In this document: one piece after another, positions 1 to 8,966 of the stretch
Numbering within the stretch: the stretch's first letter is position 1
Layout of the letters: the number at the start of each line of letters is the position of its first letter
Source: Gamarada debralockiae
Lineage: Eukaryota; Ascomycota; Leotiomycetes; Helotiales; Hyphodiscaceae
NCBI GenBank assembly: GCA_002803225.1
Contig: NXFV01001276.1
Coordinates: 1-10,952, forward strand
Direction of reading: 5' to 3'
Length of the DNA: 10,952 bases
Notes under the pieces: generated by a model
What the model was told of the DNA's origin: nothing
The model's input: only the letters and a program-made list of their open reading frames with translations
The model's database searches: none
Program-made: the position numbers and the translations under genes

Positions 1-1380
1 TTAGCTCTAAAGTAGGGTCTTTATTAGGTAGTTCTTAGCTATAAGCTTGATTTTATAGTCATATAGGCGTAATAGGGGAAACTTATTAGAGGCTGCTTTT
101 AAGAAAACGTCCTCAAACTCTTTGTATTATAGTAGGAGTAATACTTATATAAGCTTTATATCTTTTTAGTCTTTAGCCTTTATATATTACTATCCTTCCA
201 CTAGCTCCTTCTTATTAATTATCTAGTCTACCTCGTTTAAGGATATAAAGAAGACTATAGCTTTATATTATTATATATTAAAGTAAAAGCCTATAGTATT
301 AATTAAACTAATATTAATAGTAATAGTAATATCTTAGTTAGTTAAGCTTATTACTGACTTTACTTATTAGGGGGAGGGCAAAAGGGTCTTCTTAGTAAGC
401 TCTTATTCTATTATCTAAAGGCTATTCTTAAGGTCCTACTTATAGTATTTAGGGAATATTAAATAATATCTATAGGGGATAGCTATTACTAGGGGGGAGT
501 TTAAGCCCTAAGAGGAGCCTTATTAGCTTGAGTTAATAAGGGGCTAGTTTAAGGCCTATATAAAGTACGCGTCACGTTTTAAATTTCCCTTGCTAGGCAA
601 GGGAAATTAACTAGGAGATAGTTATTCCGGATTTCTTAGCCCCGGCCTAGGAAATAGAGTAAGGGGTTGTAATATAGATAGTTCCTAAGATATACTCTTC
701 TTAGTAAATACTAAGACACAGGGTTTCTCTAAAATAATTATAGACTAGATATAATTTATACTTTTATCTTATTAGCGCTTGTTTTCAATTGCTAGGAGTT
801 AGTTAATTCTCTTAATATTATATATATATTCTTGATTTAGGCGTTGTAGTAGTTATAGTAGCTACTATCTAGTTATAACTATTTACTTTACAAAAGAGAG
901 AGTTAGGGGCGTTTCTTTTAACTACTCTAAAAGATATATACTTATATCTAACTTAAGATATTAGTAATATATTAAGTTCCTTTTAATAATAATATCTTAG
1001 CTTAAGAAGTCTAGAATTACTAATAAGTAGTTATAGTAGGTTTTGCCTTCTATAGTCAAGTTAATAAGAATATAATAAGTAGCTAGTATACTAGGTACTC
1101 TATTATAGCCTTGGATAGGCATGGCCTTAGGCAGCGAATACTACTAAAGATCAAATCATCTCACGAGTATATTAGCGATAATACAGCCTACGTACGTATA
1201 GCCGCTGGCTCTAGTATTAAATAGTACTTATAGTTAAGTAGAGAATCTATTCTTTATTATTATATATAAGAATAAGAACTAATTACTACCTAGTAACTTT
1301 AATAAATTAATTTCTTATAGGTTAAAGAACTAGAGGTTAATACTATTAGCTAAAGAGGAGTCTTCCTCTAGCTAGAGTAG
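1..1380 (-). pseudogene. pol: Ty3/gypsy pol remnant: retropepsin, linker and start of reverse transcriptase region (partial, RIP-degraded)
   Basis: Remnant of the Pol polyprotein of an LTR retrotransposon, read from about 1380 down and cut by the window edge. One minus-strand frame carries three landmarks in the right order. First is a retropepsin active site reading NTRASG at 1218-1201 (family form D-T/S-G-A-S-G), then the second protease half with LDFLSQDIII at 1014-985 (family LG.HDIILG). Third, at 126-40, is YKEFEDVFLKAASNKF followed by LYDYKIKL, matching the conserved DVFSK..ANKLPPHRPYDHKI block just ahead of reverse transcriptase in fungal gypsy elements. RT, RNase H and integrase would lie beyond position 1. 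Stops in frame are TAA/TAG, plus one TGA at 1158-1156. The frame differs from gag by the shift expected for -1 frameshifting, though an old indel could do the same. The catalytic Asp is now Asn, so the copy is dead. The start is not defined; 1380 is the approximate overlap with gag. Confidence 0.85.
582..608. repeat. Perfect 12-bp palindrome with 3-nt loop inside the pol linker
   Basis: The arms AATTTCCCTTGC and GCAAGGGAAATT flank TAG, and no pairs are mismatched. The motif ACGCGTCACGT lies just to the left (567-577). The layout (CGCG, CACGT, then a TTTCCC/GGGAAA hairpin) resembles the GC palindrome at the tip of the two LTRs in this window, but in the opposite orientation. The pol frame passes through it without a TGA, as a Pro/Ser-rich linker, so it may simply be coding sequence. 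Confidence 0.75.
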
Positions 1381-2660
1381 TTTTTTAGCTACTTTATATT
1401 ATTATCGCTAATATCCTTTATACTTAACTTAATATTTTCAATATTATCTAGTCCTCCTTCCTTAATAAACTAGAACTCATTAATAAGCCTTAGCCTTTTC
1501 CGTTTAGGATAGTCACGTGAGATATGCCTAGGCTCCTCGCAGTTAAAACACTTGCTAGTAGTAGTAAAGCTCTTTAAGTAAATATTATCAAGAGTCTAAC
1601 CCTTATTAGTACAAGCTAGTAAGCTCTCTTATAAGGGAGTTTTCTATCTTATATATTTAGGGGCAAGTGTTTTAGTTAGAAATAAAGGCGTTATTTAAGC
1701 GTCTTTAGTCTAGCTTAATATCCTTGTTTACTAATTTAGTATAATTTCCTTTACGTGAAGGGAACGGTTTTATTAGTCTACTAGTAGTAGTTAGGCTACT
1801 AGTACTTAGTAGCTAAGGTTTAAATTAAGTAGAATAGCCTTAATATCGTGTTTAAGCTGTGTACTAATCTTACTTAATAGAGAGCTAAAATAGGAGACCT
1901 AGGGGATTTTTGCTTCGCTAGCTAGCTTTATAAACCTAGTATAGAACTACTTAAATGTATTAGTACTTTTTATTTAGTATTCTTAGAATATTAATTCGCT
2001 ATTAAGCTTTTTGTTAGGATCTATAAACTAAATAGCTAGATAGTCTATTATTTCTTTTATAATAGTCTATTTATTAGTAGTATTTGCCTTTATTTAAGGG
2101 GTAAGATATCTAAGAGTATTACTAAGGATATAGTTATATATATAGTTAACTTTATCTTACTTAAAGTCAAAATAATTACTATTAAACTAAAATTTACTTT
2201 TTATTTAAGCTTGCTATTAGTTAAAGAAGGGCTCTTTATTTCGTTTATTTAGCTCTTTTAGGTCTAGGAGCTTCGGGCTATATTTCTTTTGTAAGACTAT
2301 AGTAATAGCTCTACTATTAGCTTATAAGGTTTACTATAAGAGACAAAATAGTATTCCCTAGGTAACTAGCTCGTTTGTTAGGGATAGTAAGTAGCTATAT
2401 TACTATTGTCTGTTATAAGTATAATAGGGAGTAGTAGCTCTTTGTGAGCTATAAAGGGAGGAAGGGGGGCACGTGTTATACTTATTACTCGACTTTATAT
2501 TACTACTAAGAAAGGATTAAGGGGGCCGCTTTATTAGCTATCTTTTTAGCGCCCGAATATATTCTTCTTAGGCCTAGTTTTACTTGAACTATTCTTTCTA
2601 AGTATATCTTTTGTAAAGAGGCTTTATATAAGCAATATCTTTGCTCTTTCTATTATACAT
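1350..2660 (-). pseudogene. gag: Ty3/gypsy gag remnant with capsid region and CCHC zinc knuckle (RIP-degraded)
   Basis: Structural Gag protein of the same element as the pol remnant, about 435 codons, broken by many TAA/TAG codons. An ATG at 2660-2658 is in frame and lies about 38 nt after the 5' LTR, so it is the likely start. Residues about 140-265 (2240-1865) have the Retrotrans_gag pattern: FF followed by a mutated W..QI..K, then DKVNYIYNYI, AIQFIDPNKK, TFKQFYTRFIKLA and SLLSKI. A zinc knuckle follows at 1550-1509, reading CFNCEEPRHISRDY, which is C-x2-C-x4-H-x4 with the last Cys changed to Tyr (TGC/TGT to TAC/TAT, a RIP-type change); PKRKR comes next. The 3' end is unclear because candidate stops at 1370 and 1352 cannot be told from mutated Gln or Trp codons. 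Capsid, knuckle and ATG share one frame over 1.1 kb, which strongly supports the call. Confidence 0.88.
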
Positions 2661-2698
2661 AGTAGGGACTTCTCCTAAGTTAGTATACTCGATAGGCT
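2661..2698 (-). other. Leader between 5' LTR and gag ATG; primer-binding site expected here
   Basis: This 38-nt stretch lies between the LTR end and the gag ATG. An LTR element normally has its minus-strand primer-binding site immediately after the 5' LTR, often starting TGG and complementary to a tRNA 3' end. On the minus strand the sequence begins AGCCTATCGAGTATACTAAC and shows no TGG start. Either mutation has erased it, or the element uses another priming mode such as an internal tRNA fragment or self-priming. Confidence 0.4.
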
Positions 2699-3008
2699 TG
2701 ATACTCTATAGTATCTTAGTCAATAGGTAATTATCCTGTCTAAAGGGTTAGCGACTAGGACTTATATTACTATCTATAGTATTTATTGATTAGGGTTTTA
2801 TACTAATAGCTTGTCTGTCTAGCGGGTGATACTAAAAGGTCGGATAGTTAGCTCCTCGTAAGACTAACTCTTTAGTAGTCCTACTACTGGCTAAGATGTT
2901 TACTATCTTCCTAGACATTGTAATTAAGCTTTAGATTATGTAATAGCTATACTAGATAAGACCCAAAGGAATAGGTAAACGCTCGTTTATATTAAGAATC
3001 TAAAGCTA

Positions 3009-3059
3009 AAGAAAGAAGAAGAAGAAGAGAGCTTTGTAAGAAGCTCGAGCTTATATATA
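3009..3059 (-). promoter_or_regulatory. Probable LTR promoter: TATA box plus CT-rich tract (copy 1)
   Basis: On the minus strand TATATATAA (3059-3051) is followed about 25 nt later by a CTTCTTCTTC tract (about 3031-3009). A TATA box followed by a pyrimidine run is a common fungal core promoter layout. Transcription would start near 3030-3020 and run toward gag, which marks the U3/R boundary. Copy 2 has the same arrangement. Confidence 0.6.
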
Positions 3060-3134
3060 GGACCTAGGACTATACTAATACAAGGTCCTTGCTGGCGTAA
3101 GCTAATAAGGGTCCTAAATATAGCAGCTCTAGTT

Positions 3135-3161
3135 GATTTCCCCCGCCGGGCGGGGGAAATC
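3135..3161. repeat. 27-bp GC-rich palindrome near the LTR tip (copy 1)
   Basis: Thirteen-base arms GATTTCCCCCGCC and GGCGGGGGAAATC surround a single central G. A second palindrome, ATCACGTGAT (3166-3175, core CACGTG), lies 4 bp further on, inside the start of U3. It has kept all its C and G bases while the rest of the LTR is mutated. Possible roles are a transcription factor site (CACGTG is an E-box type core) or a replication or integration structure; the sequence does not decide. Confidence 0.85.
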
Positions 3162-3190
3162 CCGTATCACGTGATTCGCGCGCCGTAACA

Positions 3191-3479
3191 TCCTCTACCT
3201 TCAATTTAATTATATATAAGGTCTAGTAGAAGATAATAGCGTCTATTAGTCGTAGCCTTAGTTTTATAAACTTAACGAATACTAGCTAGGTTATATTAGG
3301 CTTAACTATGAATTTAGCTCTATTATCTACTTTAGTAGTTATACTCTCTAGTCTAGAAGTTAGTTATTATTCTTTTGTATCTCAAGAGAAGACTTCCCTA
3401 AGTTAGACTATACTAGGTTATTTTTTATACTCTATTATATATTAAGACTAAAATTTTTAATAAGATAATAGATATATTT
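3191..3479. other. No gene seen; moderately mutated stretch between LTR copy 1 and the unknown block
   Basis: About 290 bp with more CA and TG dinucleotides than the DNA to its right, for example around 3380-3395. No convincing frame or motif was seen on either strand. It may be host DNA flanking the left element's insertion, or the edge of the middle element. Confidence 0.4.
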
Positions 3480-4290
3480 TTATAAAAGCTGCTTTTCTTC
3501 TCTAAAGCGATTATAATATAATATTATTCTCTTCTTTATTATTACTATAGATAACTACTCTTACTACTTTAATACTTACTTTAGCTTCTAAATCTATAAT
3601 CTACTATAAACCTAGTTTTAAGAGCTTATTATCTTTTAATAACTAGTCTTTCTCTTCTATATCTAATATCTTATTATCCTTAGTCTTCTTAAGATACTTT
3701 TTATTACTATTTATTTCTTTATCTTTAAGCTTTATATTATCTTTGCCCTCTTTATTATCTTTTATTAGCTAATTATTATTACCTTTGTCTATCTCCTAGC
3801 TTCCTCTTATATTATTTGAATTACTATTTATATTTTTAGTACTATAATTTATCTATTAACTATTAGAGCTATTTAGATATTATTAAGATATTTCTACCTA
3901 GCTATCCTTAGATCTAGTATTTAATATCTTATCTACTATATCCTATATCTATTTTATTAGTTAGAAGTTTTTAGTAGTTAGTATTAGAGAATACCTAATT
4001 TACTCTATTATTAGATAAGCTAATACTTACTATATAACTCCTACCTAGGCTTTTAGACTAAGTTTAATTAATCGAGAGTATACTTATATTATACTTAGTA
4101 AGATTAAAGTCTAAATTATCTTTAAGGTCTTTTATTAAATAGGAGAATATATTAAGAATAACCTCTCTCTTTATATTAAATATCTCTTTTATTTATCTCC
4201 TATTATAAATCTTAGTTATAAGTAGCTTAAGAATAACCTAATATTTATTATTATTAATTCTAAACTAGCTCTTCTTTACTTATAAGTATA
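3480..4290 (-). pseudogene. Unidentified degraded coding block C, with charged low-complexity C-terminal half
   Basis: I do not recognise this protein. One minus-strand frame reads continuously apart from TAA/TAG. Its first half is moderately hydrophobic, with stretches such as YSRLIKLSLKAQVGVI and IQDIVDKILNTRSKDS. Its second half (about 3840-3620) is rich in Lys, Asp, Asn and Glu, for example LIKDNKEGKDNIKLKDKEIN, as in a flexible charged tail or linker. The minus strand is purine-rich here, which agrees with a minus-strand coding origin. It follows blocks A and B on the same strand and may be the C-terminal part of the same gene after indels or introns. Transposon protein and duplicated host gene are both possible. 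The extreme T/A content makes any frame look partly plausible, so confidence is low. Confidence 0.35.
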
Positions 4291-4659
4291 AGACTATAAG
4301 TTTACTTAAAGTTAGCTATATTAATCTATTGTATTATTAGAATTACTTACCTTTACTATTAGTATTTAAAGAGAATTAGTTACGATTATTATATTTAGTT
4401 ACCTTTTCTTTATAGGCCTAAATAATTATTATAAAGATAATAATTATTGTTTCCTCTCTTAATTATATAAATATCTTTATAGTATCTAGTAATTAACTAA
4501 GTTTTTATAGAAAGAAGAAATACTTAAGTATATTAATAACTATTAGAGCTAAGAATTATTTATAGCTATTTTAAATAGGATTAGTATTTAGCTTATATAT
4601 AAAGTAACTATTTTGTACTTATATCTTTATCCCCCTTATATAAGATACAGAACTTATTA

Positions 4660-5939
4660 GTCTATTTAGTCTAAAATTTTTAAATATTTAACTTAGGTAT
4701 ATAGATAAAGGTATTTATTAGGTCTTATATATATCCTATAAGTAATAATCTCTTATTAGATATTTTATCTTATATTTATTTATAAGGTTAGTAAGTTATT
4801 TTATTAAAGCGTAAATATACCTTTTTAGTAATAACTAGCTCGAGATTATAACTTTCTTTATAGTATATCTCTTAAAACTATTAAACAGTTATTTATATAA
4901 GTTTAATACTCTCTAAAATCTTCTAGTAGTTATCTTTAGGAAATATATTTTATCTTATCTTATACTTGCCTATAAGTTAAGTAGCTATAGTATATAAGAC
5001 TTTTATATCGACCTCCTCTTATATAATATAAATTATCTGTCCTAAAGTAATAATATCCTTTTAAGCTAAATAACTCTTATAAGTACCCTATATAAATCTA
5101 TAAAAGCTATTTAAGTTAATTATATTATTGTTATCTTTGGGTTTAGTATTAAGGGAGCTTTAAAGACTAGTGCCTCTACTCTTTAATAAAGAAGCTTTAA
5201 TCTTAGAATTATTTTTAGATCTCTTATAATATTAGAGTATATTTAGGGATAAGAAGACTATCTTATTATCCTACTAAATTATTTCCTTAGTTTTATAGTA
5301 TACTAGATTAGGTTATTTACCTTTAATATTAAATTCTAGATAATCTACTATATCTTTTAATAACTTTGTTCTTTTCTTATAATATCTACTAGAATTATAT
5401 AGTCAGACCTATAGCTATAGCTTTATTAGTATTAGCTAGTATATATATTAGTAGTATTTAACTTATATTACTATTTATATCTTTAAGTTTATTAATAACT
5501 CTCTTTTTCTTAGTCTTAGTCTTATTACTTTAACTTAAGATATTAATAGCTAGACTAGAGATAATATCCTTGCCTTAGTTTTTATTTAATAGATATTATC
5601 TTTATTCGCAAAATTATACTTATACTAAATCGATCTTAGTAAGTAAGTTATACTTAATTAATATAACTCTTAGATCTTTAAGGAAGTAGTCTTAATTAGT
5701 TTAATAATAAAGTATTAAGATATATAAGTATTACTTTCTACTAGTATTAGTACTATTTAAAGCTTTAGTAGTATACTATTATATACCCCTTTCTTTATAT
5801 TCTTTATTTTTATTTGACTTTAGAATATAGCTAATAGTTTAGCTAGATTTCTAGGATTAATATCTAGATATATAAATCCTTAAGAATATTTTAAAAAGCC
5901 TAACTTATTAAAAAGCTATTAACTATATTTAGTAGGTAA
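4660..5939 (-). pseudogene. Unidentified degraded coding block B
   Basis: I do not recognise this protein. A minus-strand frame gives protein-like stretches at both ends: KLGFLKYSQGFIYLDINPRN near 5920-5850, then GTYKSYLAQKDIITLGQIIY (5084-5025) followed by EEVDIKVLYTIATQLIGKYK and ESYNLELVITKKVYLRFNKI further on. A TGA at 5405-5403 and loss of sense around 5400-5460 point to an indel or intron between the two parts. No RT (Y.DD), DDE, helicase or tyrosine recombinase motif was seen, but mutation of key codons could hide one. It lies between blocks A and C on the same strand and could be one gene with them. Downstream of about 4660 the frame fades and no other replaces it convincingly up to 4290. 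Confidence 0.4.
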
Positions 5940-5940
5940 A

Positions 5941-7200
5941 GGAGTATAATTAATATAATTAAATAGTAAAGATATATAGTAAAAGAAGTAAAATATAAAA
6001 AATTAAAAGAGAAGAGGAATTATATAATAGTAATTTTATTTTCTCTTTAATATTATTAAAGGAATATTATAGTTTTATTAAAATATAGCTTCCTTTAAAA
6101 AAGATTACTATTTTATTATACTATTATCCTAGGAATAGAGAGTAATAGCTATTTAATAACTTTACTATAGTCTTTATATCTCTTTTCTCCTCTTTCTTCT
6201 TTTTTTTACTATCTAATATATATAATCTCCTTATTCTTACTTTATATCTTAAGTAGTCTTTATTTATAATCGCTTTATTACTAGACTAGTCTACTCTTAT
6301 CTGCTAGTCTATAATATTCTTTAATATTAAGTCAGATAAGTAGTTTATTAAGGACTAAACTAATTAATAGATTTAGTTTTTCTATAAATAATAAAAGTTA
6401 GTATATTTAATATATATTAATATTATATATATAGTATCTCTAGCTTCTATTAAAAATCTTACTAATTTAACTAATCCTTAGTTTAGATTATATTATATAT
6501 CTAAAGTAGCTAGCTATAATCTTTTACTATTTATCTCCTTCTTCCCTTTTACTCTATCCTTATACTATATTATATAATATCTTATATTAAATTTAGTATT
6601 AAATTTAAGAATATTAAGAAATTTATCTTATTACAAATAATTTAGTATAAAGTCTAGTCTACTATCTAATCTCTTATTAATAATTTCCTATATAAATAAT
6701 ATAATAGATAGCCCTCTAGCTAAATTATTAATATTAATCTTATTAAAGTAAATTATTTTTAGTTTTATTTACTTTATCTACCTATTAACAGACGAATCCC
6801 TCCCTTTACTTTCTATAGAATCATCCCTCTTTTATTTCTTTATAACTTGTCTATTATTATATTTCAAGTATTATACGAGGAATCAAATATATTAGGTCAT
6901 CTATAGAGCTAGAATATTTCTATTAAATATTTCGGGGTATATATCTTTCAAAGGAATAATAAGTATATTAACTATCTTCTTAGTCTCTTTTATATCTAAT
7001 AAATAGTCCTAAATCCTATACTACTTTATCTCTGGCTTTAGAAACTTCAAAATCTTATTAAATTCTTTTAGTATAATATATAGTCTCTCTTATATATATT
7101 CTATCTTCTATTTTTTACTAGACTTAAGATTAGGGGGGTTCTTATAATTAATCGGTATCTTATTACTAGTCTTCTTGGATTTAAGTATAATATAGTATAT
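5941..7200 (-). pseudogene. Unidentified degraded coding block A (likely N-terminal part of a larger gene)
   Basis: I do not recognise this protein. From about 7200 down to 5941 one minus-strand frame continues with only TAA/TAG interruptions. It passes through charged and mixed stretches such as FNKILKFLKPEIK (near 7060), DIYPEIFNRNILALQMT (near 6940), KQKRDDSIESKGRDSSVNR (near 6845-6785), SSNKAIINKDYLRYKVRIRR and DSKKKKKEEKRDIK (near 6210). The Ser/Arg/Asp-rich segment at 6845-6785 is less mutated than its surroundings and keeps CG and TC-rich codons. A likely start is an ATG now mutated to ATA near 7200, just after a pyrimidine run and an (AT)n tract, but this is a guess. Blocks B and C follow on the same strand. 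Ancient duplicated host gene and transposon protein are both open. Confidence 0.4.
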
Positions 7201-7209
7201 ATATATATA
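7196..7209. repeat. (TA)7 microsatellite
   Basis: Fourteen bases of uninterrupted TA. It lies at the presumed 5' end of minus-strand block A, so it may come from that gene's leader or promoter. Confidence 0.7.
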
Positions 7210-7746
7210 GGTAGATAATAATAAAAAGTAGTAGAGTAGAGCAGTATTTATAATAGTATATATAGGATAATTACAAAGGAAGGTTAAAGGTACTTGGTTT
7301 TAAGTTATACTAGTACTTAGGAAATTACTGCTTTATATATAACCTTATGTTATACCTAGTTAAGCAAAGTATAATCAAAATAGATATTTTATTCCTCCTC
7401 TCCCTTTATAGTCTTTTATATATAATACTAATTATCTAGTCAAAAGGTATATTATCTATAAAGCTGTTTTTTAGGATATTTATAATTTGGCTTATTCTAT
7501 CTTAAGTCAAGCTCTCCTGTCTTTATTTAGTTAACGCTCCTTCTATCGTCTGTATTACCTTTACTTCTCCCGTTATCCTCAAGAGTAGCTTATAGGAGTA
7601 TTTGCTTTTATTCTAAATAAATACTTAATACTAAACCAGCTCCTAGTCCCTCTTACATATTATATTGATCCCGTCCTATTTCAAGGGTACTATTACATAA
7701 AAGTAATACTATAGCCTAGGGGTTATACGGTTTTATATTATATCTA
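7210..7746. other. No gene seen; transition from heavily mutated DNA to a less mutated island
   Basis: From 7210 to about 7440 the DNA is TpA-rich; on the minus strand there is ATATATAAAAG (7420-7410) and further down a CT-rich run (7240-7225), a possible old promoter for block A. From about 7440 rightward CA, TG and CG dinucleotides become more common, for example at 7505-7560 and 7665-7685. This suggests single-copy or late-arriving DNA. No convincing frame was found. Confidence 0.4.
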
Positions 7747-8034
7747 GGGTGATTTACTATAGGCGATTTCTTACAGGCGATTTCTTAAGGGCGATTTCTT
7801 ATAGGCGATTGCTTATAGGCGATTGCTTATAGGCGATTGCTTATAGGCGATTGCTTATAGGCGATTTCGTATAGGCGATTTTGTACAGGTAATTTACTAT
7901 AGGCGATTACTTAAGGGCGATTTCTTATAGGCGATTACTTATAGGCGATTGCTTATAGGTAATTGCTTATAGGCAATTACTTATAAGCGATTTCGTATAG
8001 GTGATTTACTATAGGTGATTTCTTTTAGGTAATG
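7747..8034. repeat. Minisatellite: 20 tandem units of 14 bp (plus a partial 21st)
   Basis: The consensus unit is AGGCGATTnCTTAT, with n being T, G or A. Twenty units follow each other with no length change from 7747 to 8026, and a partial unit ends at about 8034. Units 5 to 8 (7803-7858) are identical. The edges are more varied (GGTGATT, GGTAATT, GGCAATT), as expected for an array that grows in its middle. Many units keep a GCGATT core with an intact CpG although the surrounding DNA is RIP-mutated. The 14-bp period is not a multiple of three, so it is not a coding repeat. Confidence 0.95.
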
Positions 8035-8456
8035 TTTTCCAACTGTTTAAAAATGTTCTTTATATTAACTTATAAGAACTATACTAATAGTTAGTTATAG
8101 ATATTTTACTATAAGAAAGGAAGGTCTTAGTAATGTATAATATTTTATATTTTATATAAAGTCGCGTATATATAGAGATTTTGAGGTTCCTAGCGAATTT
8201 CTATACCGCTCGCCTTTATAAAACAGCTTTTAATAAAACCTAGAGAATTATTTCTGTGTCCTTAACTAGTATTTAATATTATATATAAGTCCAAAGTTTC
8301 TAGTAGCTAGTCAAAGACTACTCTAAGAAGAAATTTAATAGTATTAACTAGACTTTGATAGAGGGTATTTGTTTTCTAATACTATTGACTAGTCGTTGAC
8401 TAGTTTGACGAGGTCGGCAATCGGAGTTTTTTTTGACCGATTTCCCGGTTTGCGGA
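8035..8456. other. Non-coding stretch with small direct and inverted repeats
   Basis: No gene seen. TTGACTAGT occurs twice in direct order (8385-8393 and 8396-8404), followed by TTGACG. An inverted copy, CTAGTCAA, lies at 8307-8314. AATAGTATTA (8337-8346) is inverted at 8377-8386. The last 50 bases before LTR copy 2 (8408-8456) are GC-richer and hold a T8 run and several CpG sites. This is probably the host or element sequence that LTR copy 2 inserted into. Confidence 0.5.
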
Positions 8457-8840
8457 TGTAATACTCTGTAATATCTTAGTCGATAGATAATTATCCTGCC
8501 TAGAGGGTTAGTAACTAGGACCTATATTATTGTCTATAGTGTTTATAGATTAGGGGTTTTATATTAATAGTTTATCTGTCTAGCGAGTAATAACCTTCTT
8601 ACGCTATAACTATATAAAAGAAGGCATAATAGCTATACTCCGAGAGTAGGTAGTCACTTAAGGTCGAATAACTAGCTCCTCGTGAGACTAGCTCTACAGA
8701 AGTCTAACTGAACTTCTAGTAGGGATATTTACTATCCTCCCAGACGTTATAGTTAAGCTTTAGATTATATAACGGCTATACTAAATAAGACCCAAAGGAA
8801 TAGGTAAACGCGTATTTGTATTAAGAATCTAAAGCTAAAG

Positions 8841-8891
8841 GAAGAAGAAGAAGAAGAAGAGAGCTTTATAAGAAGCTTAAGCTTATATATA
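8841..8891 (-). promoter_or_regulatory. Probable LTR promoter: TATA box plus CT-rich tract (copy 2)
   Basis: On the minus strand TATATATAA (8891-8883) is followed by a longer CTTCTTCTTCTTCTTC tract (about 8861-8841) than in copy 1. It would fire toward lower coordinates, into the minisatellite island. The conserved spacing between the copies supports a real core promoter in the ancestral LTR. Confidence 0.55.
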
Positions 8892-8966
8892 GGACCTAGG
8901 ACTATACTAATATAGGGTCCTTACTAGCGCGAGCTAACAAGGGTCCTGAATATAGCAGCTCTAGTT

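Larger units (their letters stand above)
2699..3190 (-). mobile_element. 5' LTR of the left Ty3/gypsy element (copy 1, 492 bp)
   Basis: This aligns over nearly its whole length with 8457-9022, and most differences are C/T or G/A transitions. On the minus strand it starts TGTTACGG and ends GAGTATCA, so it has the TG...CA ends of an LTR. Minus orientation is supported by a TATA box (3059-3051) followed by a CT-rich tract, and by gag starting 38 nt past its end. It lacks about 70 bp that copy 2 has (between about 2830 and 2840 here). Just outside its start the minus strand reads GAAGGTAGAGGA, which could be a chance purine run or part of a target site; the matching 3' LTR is beyond the left edge, so no target duplication can be tested. 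Confidence 0.85.

Noticed and set aside
3009..3030. GAA-rich run as a polypurine tract for plus-strand priming
   Set aside because: It lies inside the LTR downstream of the TATA box, not beside a 3' LTR; on the coding strand it is the CT-rich promoter tract.
3480..7200. Reading blocks A, B and C as one continuous protein
   Set aside because: They occupy different frames with unclear joins near 5940, 5400 and 4300-4660. Without a de-RIPed consensus a join would be guesswork, so they are listed separately.
7747..8034. CRISPR array
   Set aside because: Units are 14 bp and directly adjacent with no spacers, in a eukaryotic transposon context; this is a minisatellite.
3191..8456. Short open frames free of TGA in many frames on both strands
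   Set aside because: TGA is depleted by RIP in all frames, and TAA/TAG can be excused as mutated Gln or Trp, so openness is not evidence of coding. Only frames with motifs, or long coherent composition on the purine-rich strand, were kept.
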